Shown here: positions 42,391 to 54,300 of the stretch, in pieces | Position numbering within the stretch: position 1 is the first letter of the stretch | Layout of the letters: the number at the start of each line of letters is the position of its first letter | Source: Theristus sp. LFF4_11 | Taxonomy: Eukaryota; Nematoda; Chromadorea; Monhysterida; Xyalidae | DNA: 64,000 bases | NCBI GenBank assembly: GCA_030248135.1 | Contig: JASANC010002862.1 | Span: forward strand, 1 to 64,000 | Direction: 5' to 3' | Notes under the pieces: model-generated | Seen by the model: the letters and a program-made list of their open reading frames with translations, nothing else | Told to the model about the DNA's origin: nothing | The model's database searches: none | Translations under genes and position numbers: made by a program

Positions 42391-44334
42391 TTACAGTCGA
42401 ACATGCCAATTATCGTGTTGCTTTTTTGGGCAACATTTTTTCTGTTCTGACTGTTCAATTTGAATTTCAAAAAATTGTGGACGCAAAACAGCCAGCTTTC
42501 GTTTGCACGTGTTTGGTATGTTTTTGCACGGCGTAATTTTACGTTTTCTGCAGTAAAATAAAAAGAACAAACTGACCAGTACAGCGTTCAGTGCAAGCCA
42601 TTCGGTTATTGAGAATGAACTCGTGAAGGACGGCACCCACGCCGACGTACGGATGGGTCGCTTTGTAGTGGCTCGTGGGGGCTCCTTGACGAAGAAAACA
42701 TTCGACTATTGAAGGTTATTGCAAACATTGGAGAAAACAACACGCAACGCTTCACGCCACGAGCCCCGCTGCGATTCCTATAACTATTCACAAACGTGTG
42801 TAACAAACAAGCAGCCAAAGTGTCGTGCATGTTCTCTGAGTCGTCACGTGTTGTTTTTTTTTCGTTGATCCTATGAAACACAGAAAATCATGAAAAATCA
42901 AAATTGAAAAACAATTTTTTGTTTCGCTCAGTTTGCAGAAAAATCCCACGTTTACTTTTCTGACACATGTGCACCCGCGCGCTGAGCGAGCCATCATCGC
43001 CAAATTCGCCCCAGCAGTTGCCGAGACCCTCGTGTTGGTTCGTGTGATATCCGTCGTTGCTCATGAAACTGTAAATTCAAAACCGAATTAAGTGAAAAAC
43101 CTAGCAAAACAACAAAACGAAACTGCTGACTGACTAGAATAGACTCAAGTTTTGCGGCAATTTGCCCCTCCTGACCATCGAGCTACCGACCAACGACAAG
43201 GCTGCAAGTGACAGGACCGCAAACGACCGGACCGCTACCACCGGACCGCAAACGACCGGGTAGCGAACGACCAAGCGGCAAACGACCAACCAACAACCAA
43301 TTGGGCATCTAACGATTAGTCGTCTAACGACGGGCCGCAAACGGTCGGGCTTCAAACGACTAAGCCGCAAAGAACCGACGGCTAACGACTGGACTGGGAA
43401 ACAAACAACCAGGCGTCTAACGATCGTGCTAATAATGTCAGGCCTCAAACAGCCGGTCCACTATTGGACGGGTCGCACAGGACCAGCCTCTATAATCGGT
43501 CGGCCAAAACAACATACCGCTGAATGAACTCCGCCTTGCTGATTGGTATCATGTCACCGTCCGGTGTCTCCCACTGCCAGTTGCCAAACGGTTCGTCGCT
43601 GAAGTCGCGTTGTAGCATGCGAATGCGCGTCCAACCGCAGCCTGGTCGCGACTGGAAAAACAGCGAAAGTTCTAGTCGGGTTGCACGTTGCACTGTTTGT
43701 GACTGCGTGCAACATTGCTGTGTTATGAACAAAGTGCACGATGTTCTTAGGAGCGACGCAAGTTCAATTCTGTGAACAAGAATGTGGAAGGTGGAGAAGC
43801 CAGTATGGCCGAATAAATAAGACAGTCCATCAAGGCAGGATCAGTCGCAGACTAGTAGTCGTCTTTTTCAAAAATGCCAACATAATTCCCAATCATGTGT
43901 GCAAGGGAGAAAGATTGAACAGAATAGCACCGAAGAATTCAATAGTTTAAAAAAACGCGTCAAATTTGGCTTCTGAGCGCTTTTTCTTTCAATCAAATTT
44001 CGCGCGCTCCTTGCACCCTGAAAAAAGCAGCCATGTTTACTCGGCCATTCCATACCCAAACGCTCAGCAGCTCCGTTTGCATGAGTTCTTTGTCGGGCAG
44101 CACAGCCATCGCTGCACCGGGCCACGCCGCCGCACAGACGTCGTCCGAGTATAGACCAGTGGCCGAGTCGGGCACAAAGAAGCAGCTGCCCCGCGCGAAT
44201 TTGTAGTGAGTCGCAACCGCCGGTACGTTGTTGTCCGTGCAGTAGTCCGCGGTGGTCGGCAAGAACACTTTGAAAATTAGTAGGGCCGCGATTTCAATTT
44301 CAAAGATGCGAAACGAGCATGTCGTCAGTGTCAT
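42391..44334 (-). CDS. C-type lectin domain protein, probably membrane-anchored
   Basis: Exons 44056-44334 (ATG at 44334), 43518-43651 and 42956-43068 join in phase. The first encodes a hydrophobic leader and a CTLD start (C in TADYC, GSCFFV, DDVCAAAW, AVLPDKE). The second has GCGWTRIRM and the hallmark PFGNWQWETPDG. The third has GLGNCWGEFGDDGS and VHMC. C-type lectin-like domains bind carbohydrate or protein ligands outside the cell; an EPN/QPD calcium motif is not visible, so sugar binding is uncertain. A downstream open frame (about 42391-42690) holds a Pro/Thr/Arg stalk (EPPRATTKRP), a hydrophobic segment (LALNAVLVSLFFLFYC) and a basic cysteine-containing tail ending at 42391, suggesting a type I membrane protein. 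Phase between exon 3 and this tail does not match, and the expected CTLD C-terminal cysteine (VNVGFFCK) is in the next frame, so the 3' structure is unresolved. Confidence 0.7.
43170..43450. repeat. Degenerate short-period repeat (CAAACGACCGG-like)
   Basis: About 280 bases of imperfect units of roughly 10-13 bases built on AACGACC/CTAACGACT with GGACCG spacers. It lies in an intron of the C-type lectin gene. The minus strand reads as a repetitive RLVV/RPVV peptide, which I regard as a by-product. Confidence 0.75.
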
Positions 44335-47300
44335 GGTTGTTCATGTTGTTTTGGGATGCGTTTTTTTTTAATTCTATATGCAAGCGATTACTCGAAAAAC
44401 GTTACAATGGAACTTTACATTGTTGCAACAAAAAGACCTAATTGATTAATTATGTATGATTAGCAGCATTGGTTACCAATGGAACGGAACACCTCTGCGT
44501 TACCAATTTTGTGTCGCTGAGTTTTTGTGCATGATTTGACCTGTCTGCGGGTTCAGTAAAAGCTGTGGTGTGCGATGCAAATGGCGCTTTTTTATTTTTT
44601 TCAATCGATTACTGTATTCGGTAAATCTCATCAGTAAGTTGTTTCTGTATCTGATTCCGAGTTTCATTGTGGTTTGTAGGTGCAGACGAAAATACGAATT
44701 CCAACTGATATCAGATTCAACAGCAGCCTATATCTCGACTGCTGTCAAATTAAATTAGACTGTTAGACAATGCTTTTTTCGAGTAATTGCTTGTGACGTT
44801 TACCAAAAAACCATTGTCACCGTTCCGTTGCTACATTTGGATTGTTTTGTCGCATGACAACAACGGTTTTACCTCACCATGACATTGTAAAACTGTTTTT
44901 TTATCTTTTTTGTTTGACGTCGAAAGTTAATAAGTGATATTTCCGGCTACAAGGTGGCGTGGGAGGGTGGTAAACTAAATAAAGTAGGTGAGCAGAAAAA
45001 ATGGAAATGCAGATTTTCATTTTTAAGAAGCAAAAAAACCGGATGCGTGGTTTCAGGTACGGCGGCACTGTCGTTTTTTGCTTCCTGAAAACTCATCTGC
45101 GCAGGTGTTTTTGCATCTGCATCTGTACGAACATCTGCAGTGCATCTGAATTTTTTCTGCGTCGGCACACGATCAAGAACAAATGATGTGAAGCAAGGTA
45201 AAATATTCGAATGCGAATTCTATTTTTCAACCAGCATTGCAAAACAACTGTGTTGCGCTCTTAATAATTGGTAGTGTTTGTCATAAATAACGCGCAAGAA
45301 AAAAAAGGATCGCACGCTTGTTGTTGTCCGTGTTTTTTGCGCGACACACACCGTGAAATTTGCCATAAATCATCGTCTTTTTGCCGGTGTCTTAATTTTG
45401 TTTGGACGATTTACACATAAATGGCAGTTTCATGTTTTACTTTTTGTTTTGCGACTTGAAAAAACTGTGCACGCAAGTAATTTCATTATTTAAATCGGAT
45501 TCTGTGCATCAGTTCAAACGAGACACCACCAGTTTTCGTTGAAAGCTCAGAGCAACCAGCTACCTGGTGTCCATCGCAATGACGAATCAGGGAGAGGGAA
45601 TGAAGGAGGGGTCAAGGTGCTGAGCGTTCACTTGGCGAAACCGCCCAAACAGCAAACTTTATCCCGCTAGTAACGTATTGGAAGTGGGATATATTGCAAA
45701 AAGTGTGCCTAATGCCGTGGAGATCGTCAATTCTGCAAAATTTCACATCACACGGGATCGTGAAAAAACACCTTGACTGGATATTTACGTAAACAACAGT
45801 GCTTGGTATGAACAACATCATCGTCGGGTAAATGTTTGCTACGGCTCAGTGAAAACGACTTTGCGTTTTTGAGACGTCGACTGAAACTCAGGTTACATTC
45901 CATGATGTTTCAAGGAAGGCCCCGGTGAAGTGAATCCGTCAGGCTCTATCTATGAACCAGAAACACTGGCGATATCTGCTGACCTCCTACTGAGCGTTTC
46001 ATGATTTCCATTTTTTTTTCAAAAACGAGCATCATCTCTTGACGTTTCACGGCGGCGAAAACTGGTTCTACTCACACGTTTATTATTATTTCATTTATTA
46101 TTCGTATGCGGAGCGTTTTACTGTTACATCTTAGCCACAGACTCTCTGCTCCGGAGTGTGTAAACAGCGGAATCAAGAGCACCGAAGAACAACTTGCGTG
46201 CGAAGCGAACGTGCACAGTAGTGCACCAATGAACGAGACGCGTTTGTCGATCACTTCTAATGTCTCTTTTTTTCATTAACGAAATGCGCGGCGTGTACAG
46301 GGTGGGGCTAGTTGTAACGAATGTCGAGTTTCGATAAAAATTCAAAACATTTAACACGAAACCTGAAAACGAGCCTGTAGTTGTGAACACGCAAAGTCAC
46401 AATGACGGTTTTGTCGTCATTGTTTATGTTTATGTTTAAAGTTTGGTTTAAACAATCGTTTATGATTGACGGTTTTCAGTTCGGCTCACGAAACGCAGCA
46501 CTTCAGCATACCAGATTCCAACCGCTGAATAATGAACTATTTCTTTGTGTCTATCTACACGATTCAGACGAATGGAAGGAACCTGCACGTTCAAGGAATC
46601 GAGCCCAAGCGCGGTGCGATTCAGCAACAAACGTCGTGTTTTTTTCTCTTTGCAGCTCCCGGCCAAGCGGTTTCAAAAGAAACACGAAGCAACGTGCAAA
46701 ACTGTGGTGATTTGTTCGGTGGTCAGTTTGGTGTAGCAGTGAATGTGCTCGCCATATGCAAATCCTCTTAAGTTCTCTCCCGAGGGACTCCACAGTGATC
46801 TGAGCCCGCTATTCGACTTCGACATTGTTCAAGAAAGCTTTACCGCATTACTCTGGCCAGCAAAAGCAATAATGACCGTCCTAATTACCGACAATAAAAA
46901 TGTGCGTTAACCTGTCAAACAAGTAGCTAAACACACAGAGAAAGAGTAATTTCGAGTGACACACCCGGTATGATCGTCATGCACGGAGACAAACCAGTTG
47001 TCCACCGGTGTGTCTATGTGTGTGCGTGCGTTTTCCTTCCACTTGCACACTTTGCGTGTGCATTTTTTTTGTTTCATGGTATCACGACTGCCAAATGGAG
47101 CGTTAACACACATTACAGTAGACGCAAAAGAACACTTGAAAAGTATACAGAGTAGTCAACCGCACTCACGACTGAAGCATCATTGCTGAGTTTTTTTGTT
47201 TTTCCGCGCTTCTCACACTCCGCTGCTGTAGTTTCGTTCTTGAAAAAGCGAAATCTGAAACATTTTTTTGCGCAAATATTAAATTAATTCGATCAAGAGC

Positions 47301-48127
47301 CGTTTTTGTGCGCAGGACAGCAATAATAATGGGATGATGTTGCATGTGAAGAACAGCAATATTTCACTCTTTGATAATGATGGAGATGTCACTGAGAGAC
47401 TGTTTTTTGTTGCCTGGAAATTATAAATTTGAAATCTATTAATCGAAGTATTTTCGTTCTGATGCGCGCTCATGTATGAAAACCGCCTTGTGGAGTTGAT
47501 ACTTTCAAAATAAACTTAAAGTTCGTGAATGGTTTTCAGGTTTATGCGAGGTTTAACAAAAAACAGTTGTTTGTAAATAAGTTGTTCTTCTGCTGCAACC
47601 GATGCGTCTTAGAGTTTTGAGAAAAAAAACGCATCATGTTTCATATAGTTTTTTTTCTTTGCTCGTAAGTACAACAGCATTGTGCACACAGAATGCCCAG
47701 TGCGTTCATTACAACTTCGTTGAATGACTTTCTCACAGCGAAACAAATACATGAAGTTTTTAAAACAATAATAATGTCAGGAAAAATTGAAGATTGAAAA
47801 ATCACAAATCGATCTTGACAGTTGAAAAAGTGTGTTTTTGATTGTTTTTGTACTGTTCGTTGCTGTTGCATTGCAATCATTCAAGCCCCATTGTATCTGT
47901 TTATACGCTGTGCGAGTTGTCGCGCGTTATGTTTGTTGTTCACAAATCATGCGTGACTTGTAGCAATCCTGGCGAACCTTAGTTGCAGCTTTGTGCGACA
48001 TTCTCAAAGAACCACCCGGTTCCCCGAACGAACTTCAAAGCTCTTTGTTACATTTTGCAAGTTTCTTGCTAATTTCTCAATCAAACTCAATCCGCCACCA
48101 CATGCAAGTCGATCACGTTTGAACATA
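44335..48127. other. Intergenic, no gene recognised
   Basis: AT-rich. It contains an inverted-repeat element at 44993-45162 and otherwise only short, motif-free open frames. It should hold the promoters of the divergently placed lectin (minus) and collagen (plus) genes. Confidence 0.5.
44993..45162. mobile_element. Small inverted-repeat element
   Basis: Left end GCAGAAAAAATGGAAATGCA and right end (reverse complement) GCAGAAAAAATTCAGATGCA. Similar in design to the element at 29925-30063 and possibly the same family. Confidence 0.45.
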
Positions 48128-48170
48128 TTGATTGGTTGTTTACCTAGCCAATCAGCGTGCTGTTGCTCTA
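48128..48170. promoter_or_regulatory. Paired CCAAT boxes upstream of the collagen-PEBP gene
   Basis: GATTGGTTG and AGCCAATCAG occur about 20 bases apart in opposite orientations, about 200 bases before the ATG at 48360. A role as promoter elements is inferred from position. Confidence 0.3.
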
Positions 48171-48350
48171 TGCATTTTCATTCTCGAAATGCAGTGATTT
48201 CTGCGCTCATCTCTTTCTACTCCACTTACGAGAACCAAGCTCACCGCGCGCGCCAGCGAGAGCCGAACCTTTCAATCGCAGCGCGGCGCATGCTCATCAT
48301 TCGCACATGGCAGCGCCTCGGACCACTGCACCACACACGCACGCATCGCA

Positions 48351-48359
48351 CGTTTCAGG
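48351..48359 (+). promoter_or_regulatory. 3' splice site just before the collagen start codon
   Basis: CGTTTCAG followed by one base and then ATG. A splice acceptor this close to a start codon fits either spliced-leader trans-splicing, common in nematodes, or an upstream noncoding exon. The sequence cannot tell these apart. Confidence 0.45.
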
Positions 48360-51300
48360 ATGGAGCCGGATGTAACCAGCAGGGTAGGCCAAAAACACGA
48401 GCCACCGCCGGCACAGCAGCGGCGACGTGCCCACGAGCTGGTCATCTATGCGTCGCTCGGCATCACGGCGCTCGCGGTCGCTGGTTTGGCGCTGTTGATC
48501 CCGATCGTCGGCAACACTGTGCGCTACCACAATCGATACGCTCAGCAGCACCTGCAGAGCTGCTTTGTAGGTGGCTTTCGGGCGCTTTCTTGACGCTGCA
48601 CTGCTTCTTGATCCACACAATTCCAGTCAACTTGAATACAACACAGTTTTTGTGAAACAATTTTTTTGTGGATGAGTAGCTTGCGGGTGCAAGATTTGTT
48701 CAAGATTTGTGCGGTGCAAGTTTCAAGCACCAAAAAGAGACGAGAGATAATTGCAAACACGGGCCTCGGGTGGTCAAGTGTGGTTCCAAAAGGTAAACCG
48801 GTCAACCTGGAAAACGCGGGTTCACAAAAGTTTTCCGATGATGATGCGTGCATTCTACCGTAGTAGTGTACGCTGCTCAACAAGTCGTTGACAACACCAC
48901 GATTTCTGTTGCGCTCGTCTTCTCAGCGTTGTGTTGTGTACGCACAGGACAGCATGCACGACGTGAGAGAGCACGTCAGACGCAACCTCGCCAAGCACCA
49001 CACCATCGCGACCTCGTTTGCGCTGCAGAACGCTCAGCACGCGAACGTGACGCGCGCCAGAAGGCAGGCCGCCGCTTGTGCCGGTTGGTGCCATATTTGG
49101 GTTTTTTTGTGTTTTTTGTCACAGTTTTTTTGCGTTATTTATTAGTTTTTCTCGTTTTATTGTGACTCTTTACAAACTTGCCATTGGTCAGGTGTCACGT
49201 CATTTTTTGTTCCATACACCGAGTTTTCGGTAGTATGTGAGTCTTTTTTTCAGGAAAGGTCGGTCTTTCCTTGGCAGTTACAAGATTGACATATTTCGAC
49301 CCCCCCACCATTCTATTGAACAGGGGGCTTCAATCTGCGTCATTGGTTCTGCACGCACCACTTTGCATATCGGAGTTAGTAGGCAGTAGGCACTACTTGA
49401 ATGTTTTCAATTGTCTTTAATCACACATGTACGAATTATCCTCCTGTTTTCCTTGTTTTGACTTTGACCAACAGACTTTCAGAAGTTCGCTTTGTTGGCT
49501 GTTTTTGTCAAATCTTTTGTCAAATAAAAATCCAGCCTTTTTGTTTCCCGTGAAATTTGAATTTTCACACGTTTTTGATTCTCAAATTGCGCAGTATACG
49601 CGCTCTGCCTGCACATTAATTTGTACCTGTTACGCAGCGGCTAACTTTTTTCACACTTAAAAATTTATCCGCTCAATTGTTCATGAAAAATGCATATTTA
49701 AACACGTGCTGCGAACGTATACTGTGAAGCAATGTAATTTGATTATCCTTCGCGACAAAAACTTTTATTGTTTTAACATGCAAACTACAGCGCGCGCATT
49801 AAAAAGATGTCTTTTTCCCCGGAACGTATTCAATTTTTTTTTAAATTTTTTATAAGGTCTAACATGAATATGCATTGTTTCGATTTTCTTTTCGCGCGAT
49901 TGAATTCATTAAACTTGGCTTGTTCAGAAAAAAGTTTTTTTGACTAAAAAAATTGAAAAATTAACTTTATTGGCTTTTATCATCGGCAGAAGAGCCAAAA
50001 AATTTACGTTGGCTTCGACAATAATTTTGAGTCGTATAAAATGTTGTCAAAAGAACGGCGCACATTTAAAAACCCTATTCACATGCAAATCACATCACAA
50101 GCCCCGGCCATTAACACGTTTTATTGAATGTTATACAAAATACAAATGTAACCAACCTGTAAACTCAATAAAATTTACATAACATGTTCTCTTTTTGAAA
50201 AAAAACTTTGTTGCAATTTACTTTTTACCACCGAAAAACTGTGCCCCTGAAATTGGATTGTTCGTTCACTTGAAGAGTCGTTTACCCAGACCCAATCAGC
50301 CTGTTGAACCTGACCGACAATGAAGAATTGTGCATCTTATTCGGCGCTTTGATTGTACGATTACAATCAATCAATCCTGCGTGGTTTTATCGTCGCGGAA
50401 AGTGTCAAAACAATTTTAACAGATGTCTTTTTTTATTGAAAGAGCGGCACAATCAAAGAAACGCCGTGTCAAACAACTGACATAATCAAGAAATCTCATT
50501 CCACTATTTTTTGCGTGAAAAATTCAAAACGCATCGTTTTGGTTTTTAAATTGTTTGTAATTGTTTTTAAATTGTTTATCAAAAGGAAAACAGGTGTGTG
50601 GACTGGACACTGAGTATGTACGTATATAGAAATGAACGTATGTAAATACAGTTGTATGTGATGTTGTATGCGCGTGTGCAGTGAGTGCAGTTGTGAAGGT
50701 TGTTGTTTTAACTAGTTTAAAAAATTCAACATCGAAAAACTTGTTTTTCTTATTTAACTTGACAGACTATGAGAAAAAAATTAATCGAAAACAAGAAATT
50801 TGTAATTGGTTAATTAGCGAATGCAAAAAAAGAATTGTGAGGCTTAGAGAGTGCAAAAAAATGCATTTTATTAATTTTTTTTATTTGAAGCACGCCACGC
50901 CACCCACGCCCACCGATTCCGGAAACCCCGAACGGTACCAAACTCTGTGGTTTTGGGGAACGGATGGCTCACCAACCAAATACTCTCGCCACGTGAGAGG
51001 GACGGACAGCCTGTAAGCCCCGCTCTGTCCTGGGGCACCAGTGATCTCAGCCCGCACTTCGGTTTCGGTGGCCTGCGGTCACTACGTATATCCCCGACGG
51101 GCAGCGGATCCGTGTTTTTTTTGTGGAAAACCATTGCAGAGTAGAGAGCTACACTGGCGTCAGTTTGTCATCTTCCGTGGGGGATCGAACCCGTCACCTT
51201 CTGGATGGAAGGCGAGCGTGGAGCGTGCTAACCGCCGAGCCACGGAGGAGACATCTGAGTGTTGTTTGTCTGCTATCTGCCATAAATCATTGGAGTGACT

Positions 51301-54300
51301 TGAAATGTCGCCTTTAATTCCTGCTGAATAAATGGGAGTGGTGAAATGTTCAGAGCGTGAATTACTATTTTATCATTTTTTTACATTCAGCGACTAGATT
51401 CGCGCGCAGACGTAGAGAGGAACCTGATTTGTATACATACTTAAAAGTGATTTTTTTGATTTCTGATCAGTGGTTGCTTGCAATGAGTCGTTGTAGGTTC
51501 CTAATCCTAAACCTAATCCTAATCCTAAGCCAAGCCTTTTTTACAAGGTGAAAATGATCAATTTAGTTTTTGCATTTTTTTCTTTCCTGTGTTAAAGGGC
51601 AGGGGCCACCGCTACTGCACATGCACCTGTTTTAATAATGATGCATTACGGAGGAACCTAGTTTCAATCTTTAGGTGGCAATTCAAAACAGCCTAAGTGA
51701 CCCAGCCCTGTTCAGAGTACTCGGATCACTGCCAATTTTGAATTCCCGCGCTATGCATGAAACTGTTTACCTATCTATGCGCGCATACAGTCCCGGGACC
51801 AAAATAAAAGATGATTATGGGGTATAATAGGGAAACGAGCATTTCACTTTTTTGTCGTTCTCTTGTGTTTCCATCCTTCCGGTTACACTTGTTCTTGAAC
51901 GACATCAGTTTGTTTGCTAAACAACAAAAAACCGATAAACGTCTGTTTATGTGTTTGAAATCAGCTTTTGGTGACATATCGTCATGAAACCGTTTTGAAA
52001 TTCAGACAGAATGTAAACTGAATTTTTAGGCTGCTGCATTCCGGGCCATCCGGGTCCGCGTGGGCTGTCGGGTAAACCGGGGCTACCAGGCAGACCCGGA
52101 AAACCGGGGCGACCCGGTAAGCCCGGTAGACCGCCGATTATCTGCGACGAGCCGCGCATTCCGCCGTGTCGCCGATGCCCGCCGGGCGTGCCGGGACCAC
52201 CGGGCGTCGACGGCGCACCTGGTTTGTGTCCATGTTTCCTTTTTTCTTTTTTTTGATTTGATCAATTTTCTTGTTTCTAGTTCTTTTCTTCGTGATTATT
52301 TTTTAATTTCATTTCTAAAATGAGAGGTTTTTCTCTTAAAAAAATCAAATCGTCGCAAAAAAATAGAAAAAAATATGACAACCTTGTTCTCTTTGCAGGC
52401 AATCCAGGCAGACCCGGTTTCCCGGGAAGGCCCGGCAATCCGGGCCGGCCGGGCCCACCGGGGCGACCGGGTGAACCGGGACGATCCGGTGCACCAGGCA
52501 GGCCAGGCTTACCAGGAAACCCTGGCAGACCAGCGAGGTCAACTCCGAGCATTCCGGGTGACCCTGGACCACCGGGTTCGTGTTTTTCATTCAATCGATT
52601 TTCTCCAGTTTTCTTCATGTTTGTAACAGCTGAAATTCAAACAACAAACCGACAGTTTTCCGTCTAGGCATTTTTTCACTTGTCGAGAAATTTGCATCTA
52701 AGCGCGTACCAGATCAGGTTTGGAACTAGAACTGCAAAGATTAAACTCAGTTTGACCATGAATTTCGCAACACTTTGCGCGACGACGATCAAGGCACAAT
52801 TGCTAACACTGCGTCAAATCAGGGTCATTTACGTTTCTAGTTTAAAAGAATCTTAGCAAATATTTATATGCTTCAGGAGATCCAGGATTGCCAGGACCAC
52901 CTGGTGACCGAGGCATACCAGGAAAAATGGGCTTCGACGGGCCACCCGGGCGTCCGGGTCCCCCGGGCCCACCGGGTGCGAACGGCGATCAGGGAAAACC
53001 GGGTCCGAAAGGTCCTTACGGTTTGCCCGGTCGAAACGGTCAGCAAGGCATTTGTGAGCAGAACTGTTTCTACACCACAACGCCGGAGCCTAGAGTGTAT
53101 GCAATTATTTAACATATTTCAGACCACAAAGTGGATTGTACAAGTTTATTTATAAATTGCACTTTTTCGTCAGCATTGTTTATACCGTATTACCTCTATT
53201 AAACCCCCCCCCCCCCCAAAATTAAACCCCCCAAAAATAAACCCCCACCCCCTCGACAAGTTTCCAAATAATCCCCCCCCCAAAAATAATCCCCCATGGG
53301 GGATTATTGAAACCTGTTTGGAACACATACCCAGCAAATTCAGTGGCTGGTTGCCATGAAAATGATGAAATTGTGCTACCAAAGGCCCCAAATGGATGAG
53401 TTAATGGTAATTTCATTACAAAAGGCTGTTGTAAAAGGAAATTTCAATGTAGAGTAGAAGTTTCTGCGACTTCCTTCCTGCCATGGAAGGTATTTTTGCC
53501 ATTTTGCCCACTCCTAAAAATGGTTTCCAAATAACCCCCCCCCCCAAAAAATAAAGCCCCCCCCCAAAAATAAACCCCCACCCCCAGAAGTCGCTGAAGA
53601 AATAAACCCCCATGGGGGTTTATTAGAGGTAATACGGTATTTACTGTTTTTTCAGCACCTCGGTGGGTGAGATCGAAGTGCGTCTTAGCGCCTGTGCAGA
53701 GTTGGTTGCTGAGCGTTTCCTCGATTACCAAATCGAGGGTCCAGACTGCATTCCTCAGGCGCCGCTGTGCCTCATCAGCATTGCCTACAAAGAGCACGAT
53801 CACCACGACGCCAACCTTCCTGACGGTGACATTTACCTCGGCACCACTGGCAACGAAGGACTGGTGCGTTTTCTTTGCTGTTACTTTGTGGCTTTTGCGT
53901 TGCTTTTCTGTGCTTTAATGTGTGTTTGAATCCGTTTCAAAAGTTGACTGCGCCCAGCAGCCAAAACGCAATCAGCCGGTGAAAAGTTGCACGTTGATTT
54001 CTTAGTTTTGTTTTGTTCGGTTTGAATTCGTTGTGGAAAGCTGCATAGACAATGTTCCTGTTGAATCAAGTGGCAATGGATCATTTTGTGAAAAATAGTT
54101 AAGGAAAGAACATTTTGATATTTTTAGTTCATTCAGTATCTAGTACATCAGATTCTCATATGTACTTTCAGACTGATCAGCGACCCGCAGAGATTTTCTG
54201 GCCGTCGAGAAGAGACTCAATGTACACGCTGATTATGATCGGTTTGTTCTGGCTTCTGGTTTATGAAACACGTTCTTGACGCTTGAAATCAAAGCAAACT

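Noticed and set aside
51150..51260. Functional tRNA gene on the minus strand
   Set aside because: A and B boxes are present but the acceptor stem and anticodon loop do not fold properly and a long body follows, so it is a SINE.
51499..51536. Interstitial telomere
   Set aside because: Only a few degenerate CCTAA units; similar short runs elsewhere (near 60490 and 55715) look like chance.
52083..53115. Minus-strand open frames across the collagen exons
   Set aside because: They are antisense shadows of GC-rich GXY codons; the plus strand has the collagen pattern and correct splice sites.
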